Assembly (NCBI GenBank): GCA_027604705.1
Contig: JADHYV010000002.1
Coordinates: 744,001-808,000 of the forward strand
Direction: 5' to 3'
Length of the DNA stretch: 64,000 bases
Origin: Allomyces arbusculus
Taxonomy: Eukaryota > Blastocladiomycota > Blastocladiomycetes > Blastocladiales > Blastocladiaceae
The stretch's first letter is position 1; every line of letters starts with the position of its first letter. A program made the position numbers and the translations under genes. Below are positions 30,801 to 42,100 of this stretch, one piece after another. The notes under the pieces are model-generated. The model searched no databases, was not told where the DNA came from, and worked only from the letters and a program-made list of their open reading frames with translations.

Positions 30801-33800
30801 TCCAGCAGCATGGCCGGACCGACCCTCTCCACCAAGTCGGGCAAGGCACTCGTCCTCGTCGTGTGTGATGTTGATCTGTGCAACGCCGACCAGTACGCGA
30901 CAATCCAAGTCCACCAATTTCTGCACCAGCTGATTCAGCACCATGGCTTTTATCACCCTAAAACGCTCGAGTGGATTACGGTTGCCGACGTTTCGGTCGT
31001 GTGCACAGCCGTGAACCATTCGCTGATTTCGCTGCGCTTGGCGGACAAGTTGACGGTGCAGTCGCTCGAGACCCTCGGCGGCGACGCCTTCTCGCGCGAC
31101 GCGCTCGCTGCGCTGCGTTCCGCTGGAATCGATGCCAAAATTGGCTCGCGACTTGCAGCCGTCATGGGCGACATGGTTGGCAAGACGGGTACTTTGCTCG
31201 AAGCCAAGAAATGGCTCAACCTCGTCGTTGCGCGGCAAGCTGTGGACGCGGGCAGCTTGCCCTCGTATTTTTTGCGTCTCGGTCTTGTTTTGTTCCCCGA
31301 CCACGACGAGTACCTGCGCAACATGGTCGCGGGCGAGTTTGCACGCGTCGACTTGGGCGTTGGTCCGCTGGCGTTGGCCTCGCCTGAGACTCGAGACGTG
31401 AGCGAGACGCAAGCGCTCATGTGGTTTGCGTCGAGCTTCCGCGACGCGCTCGACAGCACGCTCACGGTTATCCGCATTTCGGCCGGTCAGGGGGTCCCGT
31501 ACATCGCCGCTCTGACCGCCGTGTGCCAGGAGCGCAGTGTGCCGATCAAGGTGCTCACGTATACCAAGGTCGCGTCGCTGCCAAACTGCATCACCCAGCT
31601 CAAGGACATTGTGCTCGCGACGGGTGTTCGTAACAGCAAACTCGTCGTCATTGTCGAGCGCCATGCTTGCCCGGCGCCGCCGTATTACCAGCTCATTCAC
31701 CAGCTCATTGCTGGTGGGGTGCCGGATTTGGTTCCCGACATGGCCGAGGCCGAAGCCGATTTCCAGCGCGCCGCATTCCCAGGCACCATGGCCGAGTTTG
31801 TCTTTCAGCGGTGCCTGGCCAACACCAAGATGGTCTTGGTCAACATGCTCCCGGCACTCACTCCCGGTTTTCCGCTCTTTCTTTCCCGCGGCATGGCGTT
31901 GCGATGGGCCGATTGGGATGATGCGTGCACGACCGCCATCACCAAGTCGCTCCCTGAGCAGCTCAACTCGGCCATTGCCCGCATCTACTCGCTCATGAAG
32001 CACGGTCGGGCCCCGGCGCAGCTGGTCGCTGTGGTCAAGGTATTCCATTCAATTATCGACCGTATCTCTCTCAAGTTGCAGGAACGCCGTAAGTTTTTAA
32101 TGTCGGGTCTCGACAAGCTGATTGCAACCAAGGCCGCCGTCGACCGGCTGTCTGTCGAGGCGCGCGAGCAGCAGCACCAGTTGCAGGAGAAGCAGGTGCA
32201 GGCCGACTCGTACCTCAAGCAGATCACTGACACGATGGTCAACGTGTCGAACCAAAAAGCCGAAATGGAGCAGTTGACGGCGCAACTGTCCAAGGAGGAA
32301 GTCGTCATTGAAGAGCAGCGCCTCGGCATTCAAAACGAGCTCGCGCGCGTCGAGCCCCTGCTGCTCAAGGCCAAGTCGGCCGTCAGCGAAATCAAGTCGG
32401 AGCACTTGACCGAAGTGCGGTCGCTTCGCGCGCCGCCGGCAGTTGTGCGTGACGTGCTCGAGGGCGTTTTGCGTCTGCTTGGGCAGCAGGATATGTCGTG
32501 GGCGGCGATGAAGGCCGTTCTCGGGAAACGCTCGTTCAAGGACGACGTGCTCAGCTTTGATGCCAAGGCCGTCACGCCAGCAATTCGGGCTCAAGTCGAG
32601 CAGCTCATGAAGCAAAAACCTGACTCGTTTGTCGAGGTGACGGTGCGGAAGAGCTCGGTAGCGGCGGCACCGCTCGCCGTGTGGGTCACGGCCAATTTGG
32701 AGTACTCGAAAGTCATTGAGCGCGTCGCGCCGCTGCAGTCTAAGCTGAACCAGCTCAATTTGTCGCTCGACCAGTCGCGCAAGCGGATTGTCGAGCTCAA
32801 TGAAGCCGTCACGTCGGTCGATCAAACCGTTGCCAAGCTCAAGACCGAGTTTGCCGAAAAGACGGGCGAGGCACAAAAGCTGGCCGACGTGCTCGCGAAA
32901 ACGCAAGGAAATTTAGCGCGCGCGCAGTCGCTCTTGTCGTCGCTTCTCGCCGAGGAAATGCGTTGGAAGCAGCAGCTCGCGACCATTGACGGCCGACTCC
33001 TGCACCTCGAACCGATTGCGCTGTGCTGTGCGATGTACTGCGTCTGGTGCCCTCCCCTCTCGGAGACGGAGCGCCGGAATCGACTCGGCGAGTGGACGGT
33101 CATGCTCGGCATTGAACCGTTCTCGTTTGCGCAGCAGTTTGAGCAGGATCTCGAAATTCCCGCTGACGGTGACCTCATTTCTCGCGAGAACCTGATCATA
33201 GCCGCACTCAACCCGGGCATGACGTTTTGGGTTGCGGACGGCAATGGCCTTGGGCTTGATGCGATCCGGACCTACTTCAGGCCCAAGGTCATTTCAGCAC
33301 AAAACGACTCATACGTCAAGGAACTCGAAATGACGATTCGACTGGGCGGGACCATCGTGTTGACCGACTTGCCGCTCAACGCTGTCCACGCCTGGCTGTT
33401 CCCGATCCTGCGGCAAGAGTACCAGTCGTCGCACGGCCTCAAGCTGCTCATGCTCGGCGAAAAGCAAATCGAGGTCCACGACCGGTTCCGGTTGCTCGTC
33501 TACTCGCCGTTTTCCGGCTGGTCGGTGCCTGAGGATCTGTTGGGCCCCGTGCAGCAGCTTTGCTGGTCGACGACCACCGAGGGACTCAGCTCGTCGCTGC
33601 TGGGCATCATCACGACCTACGACGCACCCGACGTGATTCGGCAGCTCAATGACTTGCGCATGCAGGAGCAGCAGCTGCAAGCCCAGCTCGAGCAACTCGA
33701 GCTGCAGCTGCTGACAGAGCTCAGTAACAGCACAGGCGACATTTTGTCTAACGACAAGCTCTATGAATCGCTCATGACGGCCAAGGAGCAAGGGAGCACT

Positions 33801-36308
33801 GTCGCGGCCGCACTCGAGCAGTCGGTCGCGCTGCAACGCGAGCTCAAGGGGCAGCAAACGCAGTACACGGACATGTTGCGCAAGATTTCGGCAATGTACT
33901 TCTTGGTTCGGCGGTTGGCCAAGCTGCATCCGCATTACCGGTTCAGTCTCGGCGCGTTCTCGGCGTGGTTCCGTGCCGCGATTGAAAAGCACCCAGCGGC
34001 GGGCAGTGCCGATACGCAATCGTCGCGGATCGTGCAGCTGACACTGACCATGGCGCGGATCGTCTACCAGCACGTCACGATCGGCATGGACTCGGCGCAC
34101 CATGTGGCGTTTGGTCTGGCGCTATTGGAGGTTGCCGGCCTCGCGGCTCGCCCAGACCTCGAGGTTCTTTGTGGATTGGCCGCTGATTCCGAGTTGGTGG
34201 GGCGGGGCAACAGCTCGGTGCTGCCTTCGTGGGTCCCGACTGACCGCAAGGAGGCGCTCGCACGAATCGTACCGTTGGTCGACGCCAAAGCCCTGCAGGC
34301 CAACGCGACGGAGTGGCAGAGGTGGTGCGCTGGAGACCAAGAGCATCCGCCCACCATGGGAGCCAAGATCAAGGAGGCGCTGCTCACCCAGGCACTGCTG
34401 CCAGACCGACTGTTCAAGGCGTTGCGCTCGGCGACCGAGGCCGAGCTGATGCTGCCCGGATTTGATCTGTTGCACGCGATTCAAGATTCAGCTGCGCCGG
34501 TTCTGCTCATGGTCCACGTCGGTGCCGACCCGATTGCGCTGCTCGGGCCGGTGCTTGGCGAATCGGCGCTGGTCGTGTCACTCGGTCAAGGGCAAGCCGA
34601 CGCGGCGACGGAAGCGGTGCATCGCGCGATGCGCGACGGTCTCACCGTGTTCATCCAAAACTTGCAGGCGTTGCCGGAATGGATTCCGCAGTGCGTCTCG
34701 TTTCTCCACAGCAAGGGCGACACGGCGGCCGGGTTCCGCACCATTCTCTCGTGCGAGGCCAACACCATCACGCTGCCCGCTGAACTCGTCGAAATGTGCA
34801 CGCCGGTCAATGTCCAAGCGGCACCTGGGTTCCGACGCAACATTCTGCAGTCGCTCGCAACCTTGACCAAGAAGCCCGACGCGATCCGCGACGCTCAAGT
34901 CCTCCTGCTCATGTCATGGTTCCAATGCTTGGTCCAAGAGCGGCGGTACTTTATTCCGCAAGCGTGGCAAAAGTATTACGAGTTTGGGACGGGCGACTTT
35001 GCCTCATCAATCCGGCTCTCGGACAAGGATCTCGGCACGATTCGCGGCCTCTTGCAACTCATTTACGGCGGCCGCGTCGACGTGCCCGCCGACGCACTCA
35101 AACTGCAGTTTCTGCTCGCACACGTCTTCAACGACGAGATATTGGGTGCCAATGGACGTATGCCATCCAAGAAGCTCGTGCGCGGCTTTGCGATCCCAAC
35201 GTCAAGCGATCTCCAGGAAATGTCGGCGGCCGTCGACTCGGCACTGCAGGATATGCGCGACCATCAGCTGCTCCATTTGCCGCCGAATATCTACGCGACC
35301 GTCGACGCGATGCGCACGCGCGAGACGATCGCCGCAGCCAAGGTCCTCTTGGTCCAGGGAGGCGAGGACGACGCGGCCGGTTCGTCACAAGCTGCCCCGG
35401 CATCCAACACGGCGCCATCGGCGCCAAATGCGGCGACTAGTATTCTCTCATCGCTGATCAGCCAGCTCAAGAAGATTTTGACTGGTGTCAAGTCCATCAA
35501 CGAGCAGCAGCTTCGCAGCAGTCTCACGCAGTATCTTGGCCGACAACTCACGGCCATGTTGTCTCAAGTGCAGGCCATTTGTGCGCAACTCACCGACGCC
35601 AAGGCGCACCCGGATCAGTACCGTGCTCTTTTGGCTGACGTGACCATTAGCTCGACTCCGGACGAGTGGATGTCGCTCGTGCCGCAGGGCAACCTGGTCC
35701 AGTTCCCCCGCGAGGTGGAGCGGAAACTGGGCGAGGTCGCGGCCACAATTGGCCAGTTTGAGTCGGTGATGAAGGGTTCGGCGTCGGTTGGCCTTGCGCC
35801 GGGCGCGCGGGTGCCAAACGTGCGGCTGTGCACGCCGTCGCCGGGGGGCTTCTTGTGTTTGATCCAGCAACTGTGCGCACAGGCCATGAAGCGGCGCGTA
35901 CATGAGCTCACGCTCGTTGGCGCGTTGTCGACCAGCGCCCTCGACGCGATTGCCGCGGACGTGCCGGATATCGCGGCCGCGCCGGTTCTTGAAGTGACGG
36001 GATTGTGGCTGCAGGGTGCCGTGGTTACCGACGGCCGCTTGACGCCTGTTCAGTCGGCACTCACGCCAGCCTTGAATGCCACGAGCCTTCATGTCACGTT
36101 TATTCCGTTCCCGTCGCCGCCAACGACCGGGTCTGTTACCGGCGGGGCGTTCATGGCGGTGGGCAAGACGCGCACTCTGCCGGTGCCGGTTTATTCGGAC
36201 GTGTCGCGCGAAGCACATGTCGCGACGGTCGGCTTGCTCGTCGAGGACGGAACCGATACGACGGCGCTCGTGCTTGCAGGCACAGCGCTGATCTTGCACA
36301 ACTATTGA
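24844..36308 (+). CDS. DYNC2H1: cytoplasmic dynein 2 heavy chain (retrograde IFT motor)
   Basis: Motor that carries intraflagellar transport trains back to the cell body. Secure exons 24844-25018, 25098-25590, 25663-25819 and 25897-36308 join in phase to 3744 residues, with the extreme N-terminus still missing; human is about 4307. Dynein-2 hallmarks: SLRQLAHFYNSIDTKM in the tail, FPRFYFIGDEDLLEIL in the linker, AAA1 P-loop GPAGTGKTESVKSLG (29355-29399) with CGAWGCFDEFNRL, DPEWIEALNSVLDDNRLLTM in AAA2, and the stalk with microtubule-binding start SLRAPPAVVRDVLEGVLRLL. The C-terminus ends in TALILHNY. AAA2 has GPPRSGKV (30207-30230) where GK[S/T] is usual. The AAA3-like loop is GGLGSGRK (30675-30698) and the AAA4 loop RISAGQGV. 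Only about 20 residues separate the AAA2 sensor from AAA3, versus nearly 190 in human. Confidence 0.92.
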
Positions 36309-37256
36309 CGCGCAGACGAGTAATTGCGAGCAAGGAGGATGGAGACTCTTGAGCTGGTTGGACTAGAGCAGAGGGGAACTGATTGCTTTTTCTACCGACA
36401 TTGATACATTAATCGTAATGCATTCTCTCTTCAATCATCCCGGCTGCGCCCTTTTGACGCCCTTTCCAGTGAACGACAGCGCTTCCAGATGGCATCCTCG
36501 GAGCGCCGTGTTCGATCCGCCACCAGTCCCTGTGCATCAAGAGAAATGTTGATCAAAATAAGTTGTGACTGCTTGCAAGTCGTGAATGGTTGCGACTTAA
36601 GACCCTGTTCACCAACACGGTTCCATTCCGGCGCCGGTTCCATTCTGGCCCTCTGTTACGTGCGCGCTTGCGCGCGCGCGTCAAGGGTCGTGTGGACGCC
36701 CCGGCCCCAGGCGTCGACGTTTGTGCGGGCGGGCGTTTCGCCTAAATTGGCGGCCCTGTCGTGGCCAACGCGCATCACGTCTCCCACGCGAACAGGAGCA
36801 AACAGAGGCATTTGCTTCGATCCTGAAGCCCTGACCCTGACCGCGGAAGAAAACGACGCGGGCATCCCTGCGGCCAGCCATCGAGGGCAAGCGCGTCGGG
36901 CATGAGAAGCGCGTATTTTGGCCCCGCCCCAGATTTACCGCCCCGCCTGGCCCGCCCTTGTTGCCCGTGTGCCCTTACTCGCGGTCCGTGCGAGGGACCG
37001 ACGCAGATTTATCCTTCAAACGAAGTTGCTTCGATTCGCGCTGGCCTGACACTAAGACTTGGGTCGACCGGAAGAAATGGACGCGACTCTGCCGCCAAGG
37101 GGCATGTGCCAGACCTGCAAATTTCCAGCGCGCGGCCACCGTCCGTCCGCCCCCACGACGCCGAATCGCGTCCGCGAGCGCGCCTGGCGCCGCTATTAGC
37201 CCCCGCGCGCCGCTCTCGCTCCGCGCTCCCCATCCATACCAGCTCGAATCGTCTTC
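36309..37256. other. intergenic region, DYNC2H1 to cysteine dioxygenase
   Basis: 948 bp. An alternating GC run (gcgc...) sits at about 36665-36680. Several short ORFs lack any family signature. It holds the DYNC2H1 3' UTR and the cysteine dioxygenase promoter; no AATAAA was noted just after the stop. Confidence 0.4.
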
Positions 37257-38477
37257 ATGTCCCCCTCTAGCTTGTCGCTGACCTTAGATCCCGCCACGCG
37301 CCGCGACCTGGCCGTATACGGCGACGACGCGTCGACTACAGCGACGACGACGACGTTGCGATACGCGCGCGAAGTATGGGACTCGGGCGTCATCTTTCCC
37401 ATCGCTGGCACCGATACGGCGTGCAAGAAAGTCGGCGAGATTGAGCCCGAACGCGTCGACGCCGACTCTGTCCCGACAACGCTCGATGACCTGATTCGCA
37501 TGCTCAAGGAGGAATTGGGGCCGCATGGTACGGCAATTGGACACCGGTTTCCGACTCTTTTCGGCTTCTCATCCATGACGCCTTGGCGCTCTAGGTCTAG
37601 ACGCCGAAGACGTCGACGTGAGCCGCGTTCTCGGGTTGATGGAAGCGTACCAGTCTAACGCGACCGACTGGGCTCAGTATGCCCTCTTCGACCCGTACCG
37701 CTACACGCGCAACCTCGTCGACGACGGCAACGGCCGGTTCAATCTCATGATCTTGTGTTGGAGCCCGGGTCACATCAGCCCGATTCACGACCATGCGAAC
37801 GCGCATTGCTGCATGGTACGTGAGTGCCACTAGGTGGAGAAATCGCGCTCGAGCTCAAAGAAATCGGATTTAGACTGATGCCGACGCATCGATGATAGAA
37901 AATGCTCGAGGGCGAGCTCGTTGAGACGCGGTTCGACAACCCGAACAACTCGGCATCAATGCCGCTGCACGCGGCCAGCGACGATGAAGCGCACGGGTCG
38001 CGGTTGCACATGAGCGGCAAGCGCGTGCTCGAGCACAACAAGGTCGCCTATATCAGCGGTACGTGGCTCCATGAGGCTCCTTCGGTGCTTTCATTGCTCA
38101 AGCTCACCTCCGTCTCCATGGCGCTTCACTCAACAGATAAAATTGGCCTCCACCGCGTCTCGAACGCGTCAGATCGGCCGGCCGTCTCGCTGCATCTCTA
38201 TACGCCGCCGTTTCAGACGTGCAAGACGTTTTGCGAGCGCACGGGAATCGCGCGGCCCGTGTCGCAGTGCGTCTTCTACTCGCGCATGGGTCACCGGTGC
38301 CCGACCTTGTCAGGCGCTGTCACCGAGCCGAAAGAGGGTATTGCCGGTGGCAACAGCGCGTCAATTGAAAACGACATGGTTGCGGCCGCGCCGACGGCAC
38401 TGCCATTTGCCAAGGACGGCATGCCTATTGCGCTCTGCACGGCGCGGCCTGCACTGGTGGCGAGTCGCCAGGGGTAG
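37257..38477 (+). CDS. CDO1: cysteine dioxygenase type I
   Basis: Non-haem iron enzyme that oxidises cysteine to cysteine sulfinate with O2. Exons 37257-37527, 37595-37815, 37899-38058 and 38137-38477 close in phase to 330 residues. The cupin core matches the family closely: [40 protein letters not shown] with the two iron-binding His, HCCMKMLEGEL with the Cys of the Cys-Tyr cofactor, [13 protein letters not shown] with the third iron His, and [13 protein letters not shown] with the partner Tyr. The N-terminus is about 60 residues longer than in animals, and a tail of about 65 residues ([14 protein letters not shown] and on) has no counterpart I recall in animal enzymes. The third intron (78 nt) is open in frame, so it could be mistaken for coding sequence. 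Confidence 0.93.
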
Positions 38478-39170
38478 TGGCGAGCTTCAGATTTGAATTT
38501 GAAATACGTTTGCATGTTTTTTTCTGTCGTCCCTTCAGTTTAAGCGAGCATTTGCGTGAGTGGAAGCGCTCTATCGCGAACTAACCCGCAACAATGAGGT
38601 GAGAGAAGGCGCGAGACACGGCCAACGCGGTCCCGTGATAAGCGAGTGCGCTACTTTGGACGTAATCAGCTCACAGGCCGGCCGTCCGAGACGTCTGATC
38701 CCACATTCAGCTCCTTTTCCTCTCCAGCCGCTACAAGTCGCTTCGACTCTCGGCATTCAGCACAGCGAGCATCCTTTTGGCATTGTCAACTCCTCGGTCT
38801 CGCTCGCGGCCGCTCTCTTCACGCTGGGCGTTATCGGACCTCTACTCCACCATCAAGTGCTCGACAGTCAATACCGGCTCGTCCCGATACGATCACCCAA
38901 CTATTCACCTTAAATCTCGGCCTATTTTGCGACCATTGGGCCTCCACATCTACCCAGGACCGGCCAAACCATCTTCCGGCGTCCCGTCGAGTCCATCGGC
39001 TGACTCATCCCCACTCGACGTGAGCGGGCGACGCATCCACGAGTTCCGCACCTGGCCAGGCATCTGAATTATGCCATCTGGACAACAGCGAGAGCCGACG
39101 TTCAGGAGCGGGAACGAGGTAATTTGCGCTTGTACCCTGTTCTGCAAACGACGGCAGATCCATTCGATCC
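38478..39170. other. intergenic region upstream of the DNAH7-type gene
   Basis: 693 bp between two plus-strand genes. Nothing recognisable was found; ORFs are short and low in coding character. Confidence 0.4.
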
Positions 39171-42100
39171 ATGAACTCACGCAATTTCTTGGGGCGTAAG
39201 CAGGCCATGTATCGCGCGGGCCCTCCAGACCGCGGTACCAACGGACGCGGTGCGGCCGGTGATACCGACCGGTTCAACGGCCTTGATAAGATGGCCGCGT
39301 CTGGCCTCGCCGACAAGGTAAATCGAGTCGTTTGGCCGATCGCTTCCTCTAGCACGTTCTGATCCTCCGTTTCTCTTAACGATGGGTAGATGTCGGACAA
39401 GGACCGCAACCATCTCTTCCCGCAAATCCTGAAGCGTTTCTCGTGGACCGTCGCCGCCCCATACAAGGAGGAGCGCTACTCGCGCATGACGAGCGACTCG
39501 ATTGCAAACAACTACTCGCCCGCGGCTCGCGATCTTTGCATTAAGGACATCAAGCCAATACCAGGTGCGTCCGCGTTCGCCTCTTCGCTGCGCTGTGCGA
39601 ACCGCGCTCCTCACAGAAACTGGCTTCTCATCACCATCTTTGCGCCCATTCCCAGCCATTCGGCCTGCTGGTCAGCCACTGTACGGTCTTTTTGCGCTTC
39701 AAACCGCGTAGCCGCGCGCACATTACTGGCCACCGTGGCTGATTCCGTCGCAATGATAGAAATCAACGGCACCCGCTCGACGACATTCGTGGCTCGCGCC
39801 CGCTGACGCCCGACGAGAGGATACAGCACGACTACCCGCACGTCGAGCACGCCTACTCGACGTCGGACCTCGAGGCGCCGGTTGTGGCCGACCTCTACGA
39901 CGAGGACCCGGACAACCCGAACAACCAGCTCTCGCCCCTCGACCGGTACTGGTACTACGTGCAGGAGGGGGTACCCGAGTCGGTCGTGTCGAAACTCGAC
40001 GCTGAGAGCGTGCGTCGCATTGAAATGGCACTGCCGGCGCCCATGACCGACGCGCATACGGCCACGTTTGACAAGGCCGTCGCCGACCTGCTGGCTGAGG
40101 TGCGCGCGTCGTACAACTTGGCGTTCAAGAAATCGATTGTCGACTATATTTTGCTCGACGCCGAGGAGCGGAAACGGCTCATGATCCCGCGCGTGCCGTA
40201 CCCGTACCAGCCCAAGATTGCGCGCGCACCGTTCCCTTGGCACGAGTCGGTGCATGCGACCAAGCAGTTTGTCGAGGCCAATTTGTTCATTACAAACCCG
40301 GTCATGCGGCAGCTGCTCGTGATTTTCCAAAAGTACCGCGATGTGGTCATGTTTGACATGGCGGTATTCAGCGAGGCGACGCTGCCCATTACGCTCGACG
40401 AGTTTCGCAACGTATTGCGCGGCCAGTGCCAGGCATTTCGCGCGCGCATTCTCAACGAGTGGATGGCCGATATCGTCGATATGTTTCTCGAGACCAAGGA
40501 CCAGTGGTACTCGATTGCAACGAATGCAGCCGATACGGACCTTGGGTTCCAGCGGCTCGATGCGTTTTTCAAGTCGGTCGCGGTGCTCACGTCCAACCAA
40601 CTCTGGTCCTGGACGGAGCGATCGCTGCACGTGCTCGAAGACTTTTTCCGGCGGTTCCAAAACCCAGCGTTATCGTCGTCGGCGGCGGCGGGCGGCGGCG
40701 GGCTCGATTCAAGTTTCTTTGCCGTGTCGCTGCGGCTGCACAATGGCCAGATCCGGTTCGAGCCGGCGCTCAACGAGATTGAGACGACGGTCATGCACGT
40801 GCTCGAGGACATGGTCGCGACCGTCAACGAGGTGCCACGCGTCGAGACCAAGCTCTTCACGTCCCTAGCCAACGAGCGGCTCTACCTGTTCAGCATGAAG
40901 CTCTCGGACGCGGCGATTGGCGATGGCAAGCTGATGCGCGGTATCATTCAGCGGAACTGCTCGGCGCCGCAAAAGCACTTGCTCGCGTTTGAAAAGTACC
41001 GCCCTTTGCTCACGCACAAGGCCGAAAAGCGCATTGAGGACTTTTTGCGCGAAAAGACGGACCTCGATGAATACGAGCTCGAAATCAAGCGGCTGCTCAA
41101 GCTGATTGACGAAATTTCGTCGAGCCCGTCGATTGTGCGGTTCAGTCTCGTGCACTTGGACACGGAGGCACTCAAGCTCGAGCTGGTCGGCCGCGCGAAT
41201 GCGCTCGTGCAAAAGATCATTGACCAGGTCAGCGATATGCACCGTAAGCAGAACCAGGCCATTTGCGACCAGTACGAAAAGATCTCGGCCAAGATGATGA
41301 AGACGCCGCAGGATACCGAGGAACTCGTGGAGCTCATCAAGTATGTTGACCAGGTCAAGGACAAGGAGATTGCCATGCTGCGCGACGAGATTGCGCGCGG
41401 TAAGAAGCGGCTCGACCTCCTGCTCAACTACGCGTTCATGTCCGAGGACGAGGTCAAGCTCAACGGCGTCACGTTCACGTGGCCCGCGCGCATCTTGCCG
41501 ATTCTCGACCTCAGCAAGAAGCGCATGGCGCAGCGCAAGGTCAAGGCGCAGGACGAGTTGCGCGACAAGCAGGCACAGGCCGTGACCGCGCTCGACGAGT
41601 GCTACAACGAGGTGTCACTGTTCAAGGACTATGGCATTGTCTCGGAGCTGCCCGAGTACCTCAAAAAGATCAAGCGGCTCGAGGTCAAGATGCAGGACTT
41701 GGACACGATGATTCGCAAGATCAACGCCGAGGAGGAGCTCATGGAATGGGACAAGACGCCCTTTGAAAAGTACCAGCAGATTGTCGACCTGCTCGATCCG
41801 TACAAGAAGCTGTGGGAGACGGTAGGCGCGTTCCAGACCGAGTACGCCAAGTGGATGTCGGGCCCGTTCTTGGACTTGCAGGCTGAGGCCGTCGACGAGT
41901 CGGTCAACACTATGTGGCGCACGCTCTTCAAGCTCATCAAGATCTTTGTCGACCAGGCTGTGCCGCGCAAAGTTGCCGAGGGCATCAAGAACAAGATCGA
42001 CAAGTTCAAGGTGCACCTGCCGCTGATTTCGGTGCTGCGCAACCCGGGTCTTTACCAGCGGCACTGGGACCGCATAGGGCAGATTGTCGGGCACGCGATT

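Noticed and set aside
30759-32048. 429-residue minus-strand frame
   Set aside because: Antisense to the AAA3/AAA4 region of the IFT dynein; no family resemblance.
36660-36685. Alternating GC run as a possible Z-DNA or replication element
   Set aside because: Short and in line with the overall GC-rich composition; nothing around it supports a special role.
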